Shown one piece after another: positions 30,447 to 41,283 of a DNA stretch of 64,000 nucleotides. The notes beneath the pieces were generated by a model. The model searched no databases. It saw only the letters and a program-made list of their open reading frames with translations, and was not told where the DNA came from. Within the stretch, counting starts at the first letter, position 1, and the number at the start of each line of letters is the position of its first letter. The DNA lies in the NCBI GenBank assembly GCA_963210315.1, contig OY723324.1, positions 248,001 through 312,000 of the forward strand, written 5' to 3'. The DNA is from Rhynchopus euleeides. Its lineage: Eukaryota > Euglenozoa > Diplonemea > Diplonemida > Diplonemidae. Made by a program: the position numbers and the translations under genes.

Positions 30447-30707
30447 ATGAGGCGATGCGGGGGGCGAGGGCACCGATGCTCACTGTGCGACATCCCAGAA
30501 GAACGCTGGTATCAACAGGTGCATCGATACCCGCACCTGACTCTCTCTGAGATGAAAGAGGCTGGCTACCCCTCCCTCTTGGCAGGTGTGCTTCCCAATG
30601 CCCGCTACGTCACCCCAGCACTCCATGACTGCAAGGGGCTCGCCATGCGGCTGATCAGGGTACTGGATGACAGGGGTGGAGCTTGGGGGTTTTTTCGGGT
30701 CAGCTGA
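30447..30707 (+). CDS. Element B1 short protein with CxxC and EAG motif, likely part of the main protein
   Basis: 86 codons from ATG 30447. It starts MRRCGGRGHRCSLCDIPEER and continues W-x2-Q-x-H...L-x-EMKEAGYPSLLAGV and LHD-x2-G. The same series occurs in element A just upstream of, and continuous with, its zinc-finger frame, so in B this is probably an upstream exon of the 31386 product. The C-terminal residues after about 30665 run into noncoding-looking sequence. Confidence 0.55.
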   Translation: MRRCGGRGHRCSLCDIPEERWYQQVHRYPHLTLSEMKEAGYPSLLAGVLPNARYVTPALHDCKGLAMRLIRVLDDRGGAWGFFRVS

Positions 30708-30939
30708 CCTGATTTTCTGCAGGCCCTCACAAAAAATCAGGTCAGGGGTAAAAAGAAAAAAAAATATAGATTTTCGGGAAACCGGAAAAGTTGGCTCCTC
30801 GCCTTGGGGCCTCAAGGTGACCAGGAGGCGTTTCGTGAGCAAAGTGACCCCAGCGACATGAGCACAGGCCTCAAACAGTCACAATAGAGGACAAATGAAG
30901 CTGCCCAACCCGTACCGTGCAACAGACGTTTACTACCGT

Positions 30940-31150
30940 GGCCTCCGGTGGCTGGGGGGCTCCGCCCCCCAGACCCCCCTGTGGCATGTGCCTGTCTTGT
31001 ACCCAAGCCCTTTACATCAGGGAATCTCAGTATCCTCAGGAGGACGCAGCCAACTCACACAGAATCCGTACGCCCGCAAGTCACAGATGTTCACTACCGT
31101 GGCCTCCGGCGGCTGGGAGCTCCGCCTCCCAGACCCCCCCTACGGCATGT
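30940..31150 (+). repeat. Two GC-hairpin repeat units inside B1
   Basis: TACCGTGGCCTCCGG(T/C)GGCTGGG followed by GGCTCCGCC and CCCAGACCCCCC occurs at about 30945-30985 and 31092-31135. Each is followed by GCATGTG..TGTCTTGTA. Diverged relatives lie at 3873-4060. The stem GGCTGGGGGGC/GCCCCCCAG can form a strong hairpin. Confidence 0.75.
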
Positions 31151-31385
31151 GTTTGTCTTGTAACCAAGTCCTTGCGCGCCCGGGGCTGCATATCGGTTCC
31201 GGTACCTCGCGGGAGGCTGGGCCCGAGCACTGATCTCTGAGACGAACCGGGGGGGAACCCATAAGAAAAAATTGGCTGACCCGATCTGACCCGATCCAGC
31301 CCGCAACCCCATATTTCAAGCTCCACCCCTGCTGGATGAGACAACAAAAAAATATTCGACAAGACCTGTACAAACCTTGCACTGA

Positions 31386-32252
31386 ATGTGTCGCAGCATG
31401 GGACAGGTGCTCAGTTCCGGAAGGTCGTGCTTGCCTGTCACAGGACACACCTACAAGGGCTTGTTCCGCTACCTCTTTGTCTCCCTTGCAGACCTCATGC
31501 ATTTCCGGTATGCAGACATCCCCTGGCGCTTCTGGGGATGCAAGGATGAGTCAGCCCGGATTCCCTTCTTGCGTGCTCGGATCTCAGGGCATATATTTCA
31601 CTGGTTGATGGAGCATGCCGAAAAGGGATCAACGCGCAATGCCTACGTACACAGTCTCCATCATTGGTGGGCTCCAGAAGATGCAGTGCCTCTGCAGAAC
31701 AACGACGAATTTGAAGAAGCAGAGAACGGACATCGCAAGAAAGATGCCGTTACAATCGCCAGCTCCGCAACTTACGAGAGAGATCTTGCGATGGCAGAAG
31801 AGAAGCGGCGCGCATCGGGCATGCCTTGGAAGGTTGCGCACCTGTCGCAGGACGGGATCCTCGGGTATAGAGAAGTCATCCTGTGTCCGTGTCTGCACAC
31901 CCGACACGCTCATAGATTGGCTGTGTATGTTCTTTGCACACAGTTGACACAGCTGCAGAAGGGGTTTGTGCACTGCAACACACAGGACTTCGTTGAACCC
32001 ATCAGCGCGCCCTACTTCCTGTCCCGGTTCCCCGAAGGACACCGCAAATTATCGCTCTGCTTGTGCAAAATGCCAATCCCGCTGGGGGCGACTTTCACAT
32101 CATTCGTGTCATCCGAGGCGACTTTGAGCACGCTTGACCAACGCGCACAGCAGGAGGGGGATGACAGTTCTGACGAAGAAGATGAGGCCTGCAGGATGGC
32201 TTGTCTTGCCCAAGGTGTAACACAACTACGACAGGCGATGGCCGCACTTTGA
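31386..32252 (+). CDS. Element B1 main protein (HFRY-DIP / HW-PEDA family), probable mobility protein
   Basis: 288 codons from ATG 31386 to TGA 32252. It shares an ordered set of motifs with the element A protein: LMHFRYADIP, a Trp-rich helix, HS-x2-HW-x2-PEDA-x-PL, an acidic EF/EE stretch, and ERDL-x3-E. It lacks A's three C2H2 fingers and instead ends in an acidic patch (DDSSDEEDE) and a helical tail. Presence in two divergent element lineages with unlike termini suggests it is the transposition protein. I cannot find a DDE, HUH or tyrosine-recombinase signature by eye, and fold prediction would decide. The B2 copy differs at only three residues that I noticed (G/W, S/F, S/P). Confidence 0.65.
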   Translation: MCRSMGQVLSSGRSCLPVTGHTYKGLFRYLFVSLADLMHFRYADIPWRFWGCKDESARIPFLRARISGHIFHWLMEHAEKGSTRNAYVHSLHHWWAPEDAVPLQNNDEFEEAENGHRKKDAVTIASSATYERDLAMAEEKRRASGMPWKVAHLSQDGILGYREVILCPCLHTRHAHRLAVYVLCTQLTQLQKGFVHCNTQDFVEPISAPYFLSRFPEGHRKLSLCLCKMPIPLGATFTSFVSSEATLSTLDQRAQQEGDDSSDEEDEACRMACLAQGVTQLRQAMAAL

Positions 32253-32410
32253 CACCTCAAATTCTAACCGCTCACCTCCGCAGGTGTAGCCGCTACCAGG
32301 AGGATAGGTAGGTAGTCCAGAGTCCGGGGAAACTGACAGAAGCAAAACAAGCCCCTCCCCATCCCTCTTCCACCATGATTTTACCCCCCACGCCAGTAGA
32401 CTGTAACTAT

Positions 32411-32567
32411 ATCATGGGAAAAATGGATGAAAATAGGTGAAAAGACTCCCGCTAGGGGGAGTCAGACTCCCCCTAGCGGGAGTATAGACTCCCGCTAGCG
32501 GGAGTCTTTGACACCCGCTCAGACTCCCGCTCCCAGACTCCCGCTAGGGCCGCTGGAGTCCACCGTG
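32411..32567 (-). repeat. Right terminal inverted repeat of B1
   Basis: Complement of the left end. It carries TATCATGGGAAAAATGGATGAA, the palindromic CCCGCTAGCGGG units and the terminal CCGCTGGAGTCCACCGTG. Confidence 0.9.
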
Positions 32568-33234
32568 TCGAGAAATTTTTTTTTGGCCAATTTTTTTTTT
32601 CCGCGTGCCTAACAGGCGTGTATCTATTTCACGGAATGAAAATAGGAATTTGGGGGAAAAATATTTTTTTGCACTATTTTTTTGCACTTTTTTCCTTTGG
32701 ATTTTATTGTGACCCTACTTGGTATTGGCAGAAAATTTTTATGTTCCCGGTCTTGGATGTGCTCAAACATTCAAAAGAACACATTTTCCGTGGCCAAAAA
32801 TTTTTTTGCACCCGGAGGTGGGATGGGGGTGGTGGTCACTACTTTTTTGCACCATTTTCCTTTGGGTTTTCAGCAGAATTCTTCTATGTTCCCGGTCTTG
32901 GATGTGCTCAAACAGTCAAAAGAACACATTTTCCGGGTGCAAAAAAATGTTGCACCTGGGGGGTGGAGAGGGGGGTCGGAGGGCTTCCGGAATCGGATTC
33001 CGGAATCGGATTCTCGATTCCAGGAATCCGATTCCCTGCAGCCCATGGGGTGGATTTCGGTCGCCCACCAAAAATCCATTTTATGGCCCAGATTCGCGAA
33101 AAAAATACAACTAAAAAAACGCAAGCAGAAAAATGACTACCTAATTTGGCTCGCGGAATCCACGATGGCCATTATTTCGCACTGAATCGTCAATCTAAGC
33201 ATGTTCCTGCCCTCATTTCGCCAGACCCCATTCA
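32568..33234. other. AT-rich noncoding, includes a 145-bp-spaced direct repeat
   Basis: Poly-T tracts, then the direct repeat described at 32737-32966, then GGAATCGGATTCCGGAATCGGATTC palindromic words at about 32987-33030. No gene. Confidence 0.55.
32737..32966 (+). repeat. Direct repeat with TTCCCGGTCTTGGATGTGC, two copies
   Basis: TATGTTCCCGGTCTTGGATG continuing to ACACATTTTCCG.. and TTTTTTGCACC occurs at 32739 and 32886. The spacing is about 147 bp. Confidence 0.85.
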
Positions 33235-33950
33235 CTGCTCAGCAAGAAGTCTCGGTAATCCGACGACTTTGCGAAATCGAGGCTCATCCGAGAATCCCAA
33301 AAATCGCGAACTGTTTTCATTTTTTGCCCGTGGTAAACTTGGAAAAAAAGTGTCACCCAATGGAAGATCTATTTTTTGACTTTTTTTGGATTTCAGATCC
33401 AGTTGGGCGGATTTGGAATCCCAAATCCAGGATTTGGCATCCGCTGCAGCCTATGACTGAGAGCTATGCGGCTCGCACTGCTCAGCAAGAAGTCTCGGTA
33501 ATCCGACGACTTTGCGAAATCGAGGCTCATCCGAGAATCCCAAAAATCGCTAACTGTTTTCATTTTTTGCCCGTGGTAAACTTGAAAAAAAAGTGTCACC
33601 CAATGGAAGATCTATTTTTTGACTTTTTTTGGATTTCAGATCCAGTTGGGCGGATTTGGAATCCCAAATCCAGGATTTGGCATCCGCTGCAGCCTATGAC
33701 TGAGAGCTATGCGGCTCGCACTGCTCAGCAAGAAGTCTCGGTAATCCGACGACTTTGCGAAATCGAGGCTCATCCGAGAATCCCAAAAATCGCTAACTGT
33801 TTTCATTTTTTGCCCGTGGTAAACTTGGAAAAAAAGTGTCACCCAATGGAAGATCTATTTTTTGACTTTTTTTGGATTTCAGATCCAGTTGGGCGGATTT
33901 GGAATCCCAAATCCAGGATTTGGCATCCGCTGCAGCCTATGATGGGAGGA
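33235..33950 (+). repeat. 243-bp tandem repeat, three copies
   Basis: CTGCTCAGCAAGAAGTCTCGG recurs at 33236, 33479 and 33722. The copies are nearly identical (GCGAACTG against GCTAACTG; one GG/GA difference). The period is a multiple of three, so an 81-residue repeat stays open in one frame, but the sequence is AT-rich with long T runs and looks noncoding. Confidence 0.95.
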
Positions 33951-34329
33951 GCCATCCCCCCGCACCGTCGAGGCGTGGAGGCACTGCTTCCTCCCCAGCT
34001 ATGGCCTTTGGCCCCCTCTCGCCCAGGGTGGCAGGTGACGTAGCGGCGGAGTGGCTGCAGGCGCGCATCCTGCAAGGGGGCGCGCAGGCCGAGCCGGGAA
34101 CCAGACGAGGGAGCCGGGGGTCAGCCTGCGCGTCTACATGCGCAAGCTGCAGACGGAGGTGGAGCGGGGCGAGTAGGCGGAGCAGCGTCCCCCACCCCCA
34201 CCACCCCCCCCCCCCCCCCCGGGACCTTCCCCCCCCCCCTTTCATAGATGTGTGCAGGTGGCCGTTGTGAATGGTTAGACAGGGGCTGGCCACCCCCTCC
34301 CCCGGGCCTCTGCACAGCAGGTCTGGGTT

Positions 34330-34980
34330 AGAAACAACATAACCCCCCCCCCCCTTCCTCCCTCCCTTCCTCCCCCCTCCCCCTCCCCCCCCTCCCCCCC
34401 CTCCCCTCCCCTCCCCTCCCCTCACCCTCCCCTCCCCTCCCTCCCCTCCCCTCCCCTCCTCCCCTCCCCTCCCCTCCTCCCCTCCCCTCCCCTCCCCTCC
34501 CCCTCCCTCCCCTCCCCTCCCTCCCCTCCCCTCCCCTCCCCTCTCCCTCCCTCCCCTCCCTCCCTCCCCTCCCCTCCCCTCCCCTCCCCTCCCCTCCCCT
34601 CCCCTCCCCTCCCCTCCCCTCCCCTCCCCTCCCCTCCCCTCCCCTCCCCTCCCCCCTCCCCTCCCCTCCCTCCCCTCCCCTCCCCTCCCCTCCCCTCCCT
34701 CCCCTCCCCTCTCCCCTCCCCTCCTCCCCTCCCCTCCCTCCCCTCCCCTCCCTCCCCTCCCCTCCCCTCCCCTCCCCTCCCTCCCCTCCCCTCCCCTCCC
34801 CTCCCCTCCCCTCCCCTCCCCTCCCTCCCCTCCCCTCCCCTCCCCTCCCCTCCCCTCCCTCCCCTCCTCCCTCCCCTCCCCTCCCCCTCCCTCCCCTCCC
34901 CTCCCCTCCCTCCCCCTCCCCTCCCCTCCCCTCCCCTCCCCTCTCCCCTCCCTCCCCTCCCCTCCCCTCCCCTCCCCTCC
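34330..34980 (+). repeat. (CCCCT)n microsatellite, interrupted; left flank of element C
   Basis: About 600 bp of CCCCTCCCCT with many one-base interruptions (CCCTCCCT, CCCCCT). It stops exactly where element C begins (TACGAACGAC at 34981) and resumes at 39515. The G-rich complement could form quadruplexes. Confidence 0.96.
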
Positions 34981-35220
34981 TACGAACGACTTTAGTCGAG
35001 TGGCTTCGCCACGGTAAGGGAGATTTAGAATAGGGAGGAGCGGCGCGCGCGAGGTTTCTGTTGCTGTTTGCTTGCTGTTTTTGCTGTGTTGTTTCTCATC
35101 ACTGTTGCTGCATAGTGCAGTTTCCGCCACGTGCGTTGCACGGTTGGACGGGGGCGCGACCACCACCACCCTTCATCAGGAAATCGGGTTGTGTGTGCGT
35201 TGGTGCTCGGCCCCTCTCGC
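34981..35220 (+). repeat. Element C terminal repeat part A1
   Basis: 240 bp identical or nearly identical to 39157-39396 and to 52306-52544. It contains the hairpin GTGGCTTCGCCAC and a purine-rich GGAGGAGCGGCGCGCGCGAGG. Confidence 0.95.
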
Positions 35221-36160
35221 TTGCTCGCGGAGGCTGCGACGAAGAACATCGCGCAGGACCGCATCCTCCCGTCGGCCCTGGACGCGCTCGTCCAGGGGGT
35301 CGGCGACTGGTCGGGGATCGCGCTGGTGAGGCTGCTGGCGACGGTGCAGCTGTGCACGGGGCGGCTGGGGCAGGCGGAGTCGGTGGCGCGCCTCCGCGGG
35401 GAGTCCACGGCCCCGGTGGCCTCCTCCTCGGTGGCCCCCCAGCAGCCGGCGGCGGGTGGGGGCATGGGCGAGGTGATCGCCCTGATGCACCAGCAGCAAC
35501 GCCAGAGCATGAAGTTGCTCGAGGCGATGGTGCGCAAGGTGGGCCGCCGCCAGGGGGACAGCGACAGCGAGGGGGAGGCGGAGGAGCCGCAGCGCGCGGT
35601 GGGGGCGGAGGGGGTGGTGCGGTGCCCGGGGGAGTGGCGACGCTTCGTCGACGCCCGGAGCTCGCACGCGGACGAGCTCGTCCGGTCGCTGCGCGACAGG
35701 CTGCCGAGGCGTGAGGGGGTGGCGCGCGACGGGGCGGAGCTGGCGGTGGAGGCCATCGCGCTGGTCCTCCGGGGGAGCCCGGAGGAGTCGGTCCTCACGA
35801 AGCTCGAGGACGCCCTCAGCTATTTCGCGTGGCTGGGGGAGGGGGGTGAGGCGGCCGCCAGGGCGCACCGGCAGCGGCTGGTCCTCCAGGACCACATCCC
35901 CCCCGAGCGGCGAGCGGCGGAGGCGGCGGCGCGGTCGGCGGCCCGGCAGGGGCCAAAAAAAAAAAAAAAAAAAAAAAAAAAACGGCGGGGCCGGGGGCGG
36001 TGGCGGTGGGGGTTGGCGCCCGGGGGGGGCGGCCAGCAAGCCGACCGGGTCGTACGGCGGGGGGGGCGGCCCGCCAACCACGCGCCGCCTGTTCGGCCGC
36101 CGCTGACCGGAGGAGGAGCAGGCGCGGGGGGCCCAACCGCGTCTGCGAGCCGATGGGGGT
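35221..36160 (+). CDS. Element C Gag-like protein
   Basis: The frame is open from inside A1 and no ATG precedes the first good one at 35464 (MGEVIALMHQ), so the start is uncertain. The region before it (ILPSALDALVQGVGDWSGIA and onward) also looks coding. The middle is helical and charged (RRFVDARSSHADELVRSLRD..), followed by an uninterrupted run of 28 A bases at 35954-35982 coding for poly-Lys. Such a run invites frameshift and sequencing error, and downstream the frame is only GC-rich filler. No CCHC knuckle is visible. Identification as Gag rests on position and composition. Confidence 0.5.
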
Positions 36161-36479
36161 GTGTCCCGACCGCCCTCCCCGCCAAGGCAAGGGTACATGT
36201 GGCGGGGCCCTGGCCAGCGAAGGCGCGCGTCCTCGCCCAGACCGCGGCCGGCGGAGCCAGCGAGCGAGGTTGGGGGCGTGCCGGGGGAATTGGGTGCGCC
36301 GGTGCGGGGGGTGCCGGAGCGTGCGGATGCGGGGCCGGATGCGGCGGGGCCCGGGTTGACGCGCGCGCGACGTGTGGAGTTGGAGGACGAGCTGTTCGTT
36401 CGGGGAGCGGGACGGAAAGCAGCTGGGGCGGGCCCTGGCCGAGAGCGTGCAGTGGGACCAGCTGCACACCTTCGCGGTG

Positions 36480-37313
36480 GGGGTCCGCGGTGCGACGGAA
36501 CGCGACTGGCTGCGGCGGGCGTACGCGGCGGTGGAGGCGGAGCACCGGGCGCGCCAGCGGACGAGCTGGTGCTGCGTTTCGCGTGGGGAAAGCTGCGGGG
36601 GGGCGCGGCGCCGGGGACGGTCCGCGACTACGTGGGTCGTCTGCTGCGGGCGCTGCAAGCGGATGGGGTGCGGGGTTTGCGGACGGCGCGGGTGTTGGGT
36701 GTGCAGAAGGCGCTGACGCGCTTTACGATCATGCTGAGGCCGAGGCAGGCCCCCCCGGTGGACACGCCCGTCGTGCTGCGGACGGTGCGCTCGCTGCAGG
36801 AGGCGGGGCACGAGGGCGCAGGCGGCGTGCGTGGCGCTGACGTGGGTGACGCGTGCCAGGCTGGCGGACGTCCGCTACACCGTGGTGGCGGACGTGGCGG
36901 AGGTGCTGACGGACGACGGAACGGGCCTGGAGGTGTCCATGCGGGAGAAGCAGGCTTTGGCGTGGCGGCCGGTGGTCTGGGTGCCGCCGGGGCCGCTGAC
37001 AGAAGTGGTGCGGGGTTGGTTGCGGACGAGGCGCCAGGCGGGGGCGCGGGAGTTGTTCTGCGCGACGGAGGGCGAGTACGCCGGGCTGCGCAGGAGGGTG
37101 CGTGCGGCGTTGCCGGAGGGGTCGTGGACGCACAGTCTGCGGCGGGGGTCGGCGCAGGTGTGCGAGGAGGACGGCGCATCGTTGGAGGAGCTGCGCGTCC
37201 TGCTGCGCCACGCGTCGTCGAAGACAACCCGCCGCTACCTGCAGTCGACGTCGACGGCGCAGCGGAAGCGGGAGGCCCGTCTGACGGACGGGCTGCAGCA
37301 CGCTTATTACTGA
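36480..37313 (+). pseudogene. Element C tyrosine recombinase, one frameshift
   Basis: The N-terminal core-binding half is in one frame (ELVLRFAWGKLRGGAAPGTV..., about 36560-36825) and the catalytic half in another (from ALTWVTRARLADVRY, about 36831, to TGA 37313). The catalytic set is readable: Arg in TRARLADVRY, HSLRRG (H-x2-R), LLRHAS, and the nucleophile Tyr in TTRRYLQS. One frameshift near 36825 inactivates it unless ribosomal shifting occurs. Confidence 0.75.
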
Positions 37314-37315
37314 GC

Positions 37316-38979
37316 GTGGTGTTCGGTTCGGGTGCTGCGGCGTACGAGCCGGAGGTGTCCGGTGGCGGGGGCTCCGCGGAGCCGGATGTGTCGCGGGTGC
37401 TGGAGGTGATGGCGGGTGTGCGGGAGCCCGGTAGGGGCGAGGGGGTCGAGCTGGACAGGTTCCCGGTGGGGATCCTCGACTTCGACGTTTTGGAACGGTA
37501 CGCGCCGGAGCGCCGGGGCCTGTTCGCGGTGTGTCGGAGCGTGGGCGCTTTCCGGGCGGAGCTGTTTGCCGACCCGGTGTTGCCGGGGAAGCCGTCCCGT
37601 GTCGGGGATGAGGTGGTGCGGGCGGCGGTGGACGCCGGGGTGCTGCGGAGGAAGCGGCGAGCGGAGGGTCTGCGGGGTGTGGTGCCCATCTGACGCTGCC
37701 GAAGCCGTCGGGGAAGGCGAGGCTGATCGCCGACTGCCGGCCGGTGAACTGCTGTATGACCCGGCCGCCGCCGTTCACGCTGCCGTCGCCGCGTGAGTTG
37801 GACGCCTTGCTGCTGGGGGTGACGCGACGCGTGCGGTCGTGGTGGACTTCCGGGGGTTCTTCTGGCAGTTCCCCTTGACCCGGGGGTTGGCGAGTTCTTC
37901 TCGGTGCGGCAGGGCGGCGGGGCTTTCGCGTTCACGCGGATGCCTATGGGGTGGTCGTGGGCGCCGGCGGTGGCGCAGGCGGCGGCGGAGGCGGTGTTGG
38001 GGGATCTGCGCGGCGTGTCGGGTGCCGCGTGGATCGACGACGTGGTCGTGCTGGGGCGGGGTGTCGGCGAGACGTTGCGGCGGCGCGACTGGTTCGTGCA
38101 GCGGGCGGAGGGCGCGGGGGCGGAGCTCCACCGGATAAGGGGGAGTGGGAGCCGACTTCGCGGTTCCTGTACGCAGGCCGTGAGTGGGACCTGCGTGCGC
38201 GGGGGCGCCGCCTCCCGTTGGAGTGGCGTTTGCGGGTGCGCGCCGAGATTGCGGCGGTGTGTGGCGCGTCGAGCGTTGGGCTGCGGAGGATGTGGCGCGT
38301 AGTGGGTGCGCTGGTGTGGGCGTTTTTCGCGTTGGGAGATCGGCTGTGCGACGTGCCGGACCTGATGGATTGGGTGCGGACGCAGGGTAGCCGGGTGGCT
38401 GAGGGTTTGTGCGATTGGGAGTCGGCGGTGGCCGTGCCGGGCGCGGTGCGGCGGGATTTGAAATGGGCGGCGGCGGTGCGGTTGGCGACGGATGGGTTTC
38501 GAGCACCACGGCCGGTTGTCGGGGCGGAGTCGCTGTTCGACGCGGTGGTGTACACTGATGCGAGCGACGGAGGATGGGGTTGGGTGGTCCAGCTGCGGGC
38601 GCAGTGGGGTGCGCATCGGCGCTGGGGCGTATGGGGGCGGCCTGAGGGCATTTTCCTGTTGGAGATGCGCGCGATGGCTTGGGGCGTGGCGGCCGCGGTA
38701 TCACGCGGCGCCCGGCGTATTCTGGTTGTTGGGGACAACGCCGCCGTCACGGCGGTGTTGGGCAAAGGGCACTGCGCTCTTCGGGTTGGGAATGGGGTCC
38801 TGCGGCGGTTGTTCGACCGCTTGGACGGGGTTGGTGCATGTGTGTTCAGTGTGTGGATGTCGACGGATCGGATGCCCGCGGACGAGCTGTCTCGCCGTCT
38901 GTGCCGCGGGTCCGACAGAACTCCGTATGTGACGGAGGGGGTCGACGTGCGGCCTGGTGGGTTTGCGTGGGTGGGCTGA
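37316..38979 (+). pseudogene. Element C reverse transcriptase and RNase H, several frameshifts
   Basis: The pieces follow one another in at least four frame segments: LPKPSGKARLIADCRPVN (about 37690), VVDFRGFFWQFPL (about 37839), FTRMPMGWSWAPAVAQ and the catalytic AWIDDVVVLG (about 37930-38060), then a long clean frame from about 38140 with RNase H motifs VVYTDAS (first Asp), EMRAMAWG (Glu), VVGDNAAV (second Asp) and ADELSRR. The ordering and motifs match DIRS/Ngaro/VIPER reverse transcriptases, but the broken frames make this copy inactive. Confidence 0.8.
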
Positions 38980-39002
38980 GCGGCGCGGAAACTGCGACCC
39001 TT

Positions 39003-39514
39003 GGGTTGTGTGTGCGTTGGTGCTCGGCCCCTCTCGCAGATCTTGACTAGGCAGGCTGTCCCCCCTCCTCTCTCCGGCCCTCTGGGCAAATTATTGCTTT
39101 GTTGTGTTTCTCGCGTCGCGCGAAGATACTTGCTCCGCACTATTCACTAAATCTCCTACGAACGACTTTAGTCGAGTGGCTTCGCCACGGTAAGGGAGAT
39201 TTAGAATAGGGAGGAGCGGCGCGCGCGAGGTTTCTGTTGCTGTTTGCTTGCTGTTTTTGCTGTGTTGTTTCTCATCACTGTTGCTGCATAGTGCAGTTTC
39301 CGCCACGTGCGTTGCACGGTTGGACGGGGGCGCGACCACCACCACCCTTCATCAGGAAATCGGGTTGTGTGTGCGTTGGTGCTCGGCCCCTCTCGCAGAT
39401 CTTGACTAGGCAGGCTGTCCCCCCTCCTCTCTCCGGCCCTCTGGGCAAATTATTGCTTTGTTGTGTTTCTCGCGTCGCGCGAAGATACTTGCTCCGCACT
39501 ATTCACTAAATCTC
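39003..39514 (+). repeat. Element C terminal repeats B1-A2-B2
   Basis: B1 is 39003-39156 and the complete A2-B2 unit of 358 bp is 39157-39514. The last 34-36 bp of A (GGGTTGTGTGTGCGTTGG and onward) overlap the start of B1. The junction B1|A2 reads AATCTCC|TACGAACG, the same as a circularised element end. Confidence 0.95.
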
Positions 39515-40084
39515 CCCTCCCCTCCCCTCCCCTCCCCTCCCCTCCCCTCCCCTCCCCTCCCCTCCCCTCCCCTCCCCTCCCCTCCCCTCCCCTCCCCTCC
39601 CCTCCCCTCCCCTCCCCTCCCCTCCCCTCCCCTCCCCTCCCCTCCCCTCCCCTCCCCTCCCCTCCCCTCCCCTCCCCTCCCCTCCCCTCCCCTCCCCTCC
39701 CCTCCCCTCCCCTCCCCTCCCCTCCCCTCCCCTCCCCTCCCCTCCCCTCCCCTCCCCTCCCCTCCCCTCCCCTCCCCTCCCCTCCCCTCCCCTCCCCTCC
39801 CCTCCCCTCCCCTCCCCTCCCCTCCCCTCCCCTCCCCTCCCCTCCCCTCCCCTCCCCTCCCCTCCCCTCCCCTCCCCTCCCCTCCCCTCCCCTCCCCTCC
39901 CCTCCCCTCCCCTCCCCTCCCCTCCCCTCCCCTCCCCTCCCCTCCCCTCCCCTCCCCTCCCCTCCCCTCCCCTCCCCTCCCCTCCCCTCCCCTCCCCTCC
40001 CCTCCCCTCCCCTCCCCCTCCCCTCCCCTCCCCTCCCCTCCCCTCCCCTCCCCTCCCCTCCCCTCCCCTCCCCTCCCCTCCCCT
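39515..40084 (+). repeat. (CCCCT)n microsatellite, nearly pure; right flank of element C
   Basis: 570 bp of perfect CCCCT units with one extra C at 40016. It is much purer than the left flank, which suggests expansion or polymerase-driven homogenisation after insertion, or a different original part of the array. Confidence 0.97.
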
Positions 40085-40397
40085 ATTGATGTCCCCCCCC
40101 CCCTCCCCCAGCGCTTTGCCGCTCGTGTGAGTACCGCCCTGACTGGGAGAAAGGGTAGGGCTGGTTGGGTTGGCGGAGTTGGGCGGATGGGCGAAACGGA
40201 AAAATCGACGAGGTCGCAGCGTCAGGGCGTTCTGGGCTGGCTGGTGGTGGTTGGGACAAGACCGACGAGATTAGAAGCGGCACTGGTAGACGGGTTTTGA
40301 GGCCCCCCGCCCCCAGGTTCCCCCTGCCCACCTGGACGGACCCAAGTGCCTCACACCGGATCTCTCCCCACCCGGTGGTCCACCTGACGGATACGCG

Positions 40398-41283
40398 TAA
40401 AAAACGTTAACACTTCACCAGAAGTGGTTACCAGGCCAGTTAGACCCCCAAAACATGTTTTTATGGGAGATGTGCTATGTAACAAAACGTTAACACCCAA
40501 AAAAACGTCGCCCAGGGGGTATTTCTGACCTTCCTTTGGGTGTTAACGTTTTGTTACGCGGTTCTGTGGCTGTTCAGATGCATTCTCATGGTTGTCGATT
40601 GCAGGGGGATCCGCTGGCGCCGCAAAGTCGCTCGCCGGAGAGCGGGGCTGCCGCGAAGCGGCGCCCCGCGACCGGCAGAGCGACTTTGCGGTGATAGCGG
40701 ATTCCTCTGTAAGTCGGCAGTGTGGCTCTCATTAGAGGGCGGACCGTCAGCCCAGGGTGGATGCGCCAAAAAATCCATTGTGCTCAAAAGTGCCTGTAGA
40801 CCCCAAAATCGGTCCCAGATAGGTCATATGGGGGTCTGTGACCCTGTCGGACCCTGTCGGGGTGCCGTTTTTTCAAGTGTTAACGTTTTTTTGTCATTTT
40901 AGGGCTGTTTCCCTTAGGGTTTTGCTGAAGACAAGGCCAAATAGTCAGTAAAAAACGTTAACACTTCACCAGAAGTGGTTACCAGGCCAGTTAGACCCCC
41001 AAAACATGTTTTTATGGGAGATGTGCTATGTAACAAAACGTTAACACCCAAAAAAACGTCGCCCAGGGGGTATTTCTGACCTTCCTTTGGGTGTTAAAGT
41101 TTTGTTACGCGGTTCTGTGGCTGTTCAGATGCATTCTCATGGTTGTCGATTGCAGGGGGATCCGCTGGCGCCGCAAAGTCGCTCGCCGGAGAGCGGGGCT
41201 GCCGCGAGGCGGCGCCCCGCGACCGGCAGAGCGACTTTGCGGTGATAGCGGATTCCTCTGTAAGTCGGCAGTGTGGCTCTCAT
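40398..41283 (+). repeat. Direct repeat of about 335 bp at 551-bp spacing
   Basis: TAAAAAACGTTAACACTTCACC through GTGGCTCTCAT occurs at 40398-40732 and 40949-41283 with few changes. Each unit holds the inverted pair CAAAACGTTAACACCC...GGGTGTTAACGTTTTG and one half of the GTTGTCGATTGCAG palindrome (starting 40591 and 41142). The second copy is continuous with the long palindrome at 41142-41433. Confidence 0.92.

Larger units (their letters stand above)
29528..32567 (+). mobile_element. Family X transposon-like element, copy B1
   Basis: A 3040-bp element with inverted ends CACGGTGGACTCCAGCGG at 29528 and its complement ending at 32567. It carries a basic-protein frame (29801), a short Cys/His protein frame (30447), two GC-hairpin repeats and the main frame (31386-32252). 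An extra internal copy of the left end lies at 30331-30428, so the element is composite. An almost identical copy in opposite orientation (B2) lies at 43514-46509 and shares the internal end, so amplification followed the rearrangement. The main protein is homologous to that of element A. No clear target-site duplication is visible. Confidence 0.85.
34981..39514 (+). mobile_element. Tyrosine-recombinase retrotransposon C (Gag-YR-RT/RNase H), decayed
   Basis: 4534 bp inserted in a (CCCCT)n array. The ends are split direct repeats: A1 (34981-35220) at the left; B1 (39003-39156), A2 and B2 (together 39157-39514) at the right. This A1...B1-A2-B2 layout is the hallmark of Ngaro/VIPER-type YR retroelements. 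The domain order read from the sequence is Gag-like, tyrosine recombinase, reverse transcriptase, RNase H, so the recombinase comes before the RT as in VIPER-type elements of trypanosomatids and unlike DIRS. Several frameshifts break the recombinase and RT frames. No target duplication is visible, as expected for YR integration. Confidence 0.9.

Noticed and set aside
33937..35169. Glu/Gly/Arg-rich 410-codon frame on the minus strand and the PLPSP frames at 39.5-40.3 kb
   Set aside because: Direct translation of the (CCCCT)n microsatellites.
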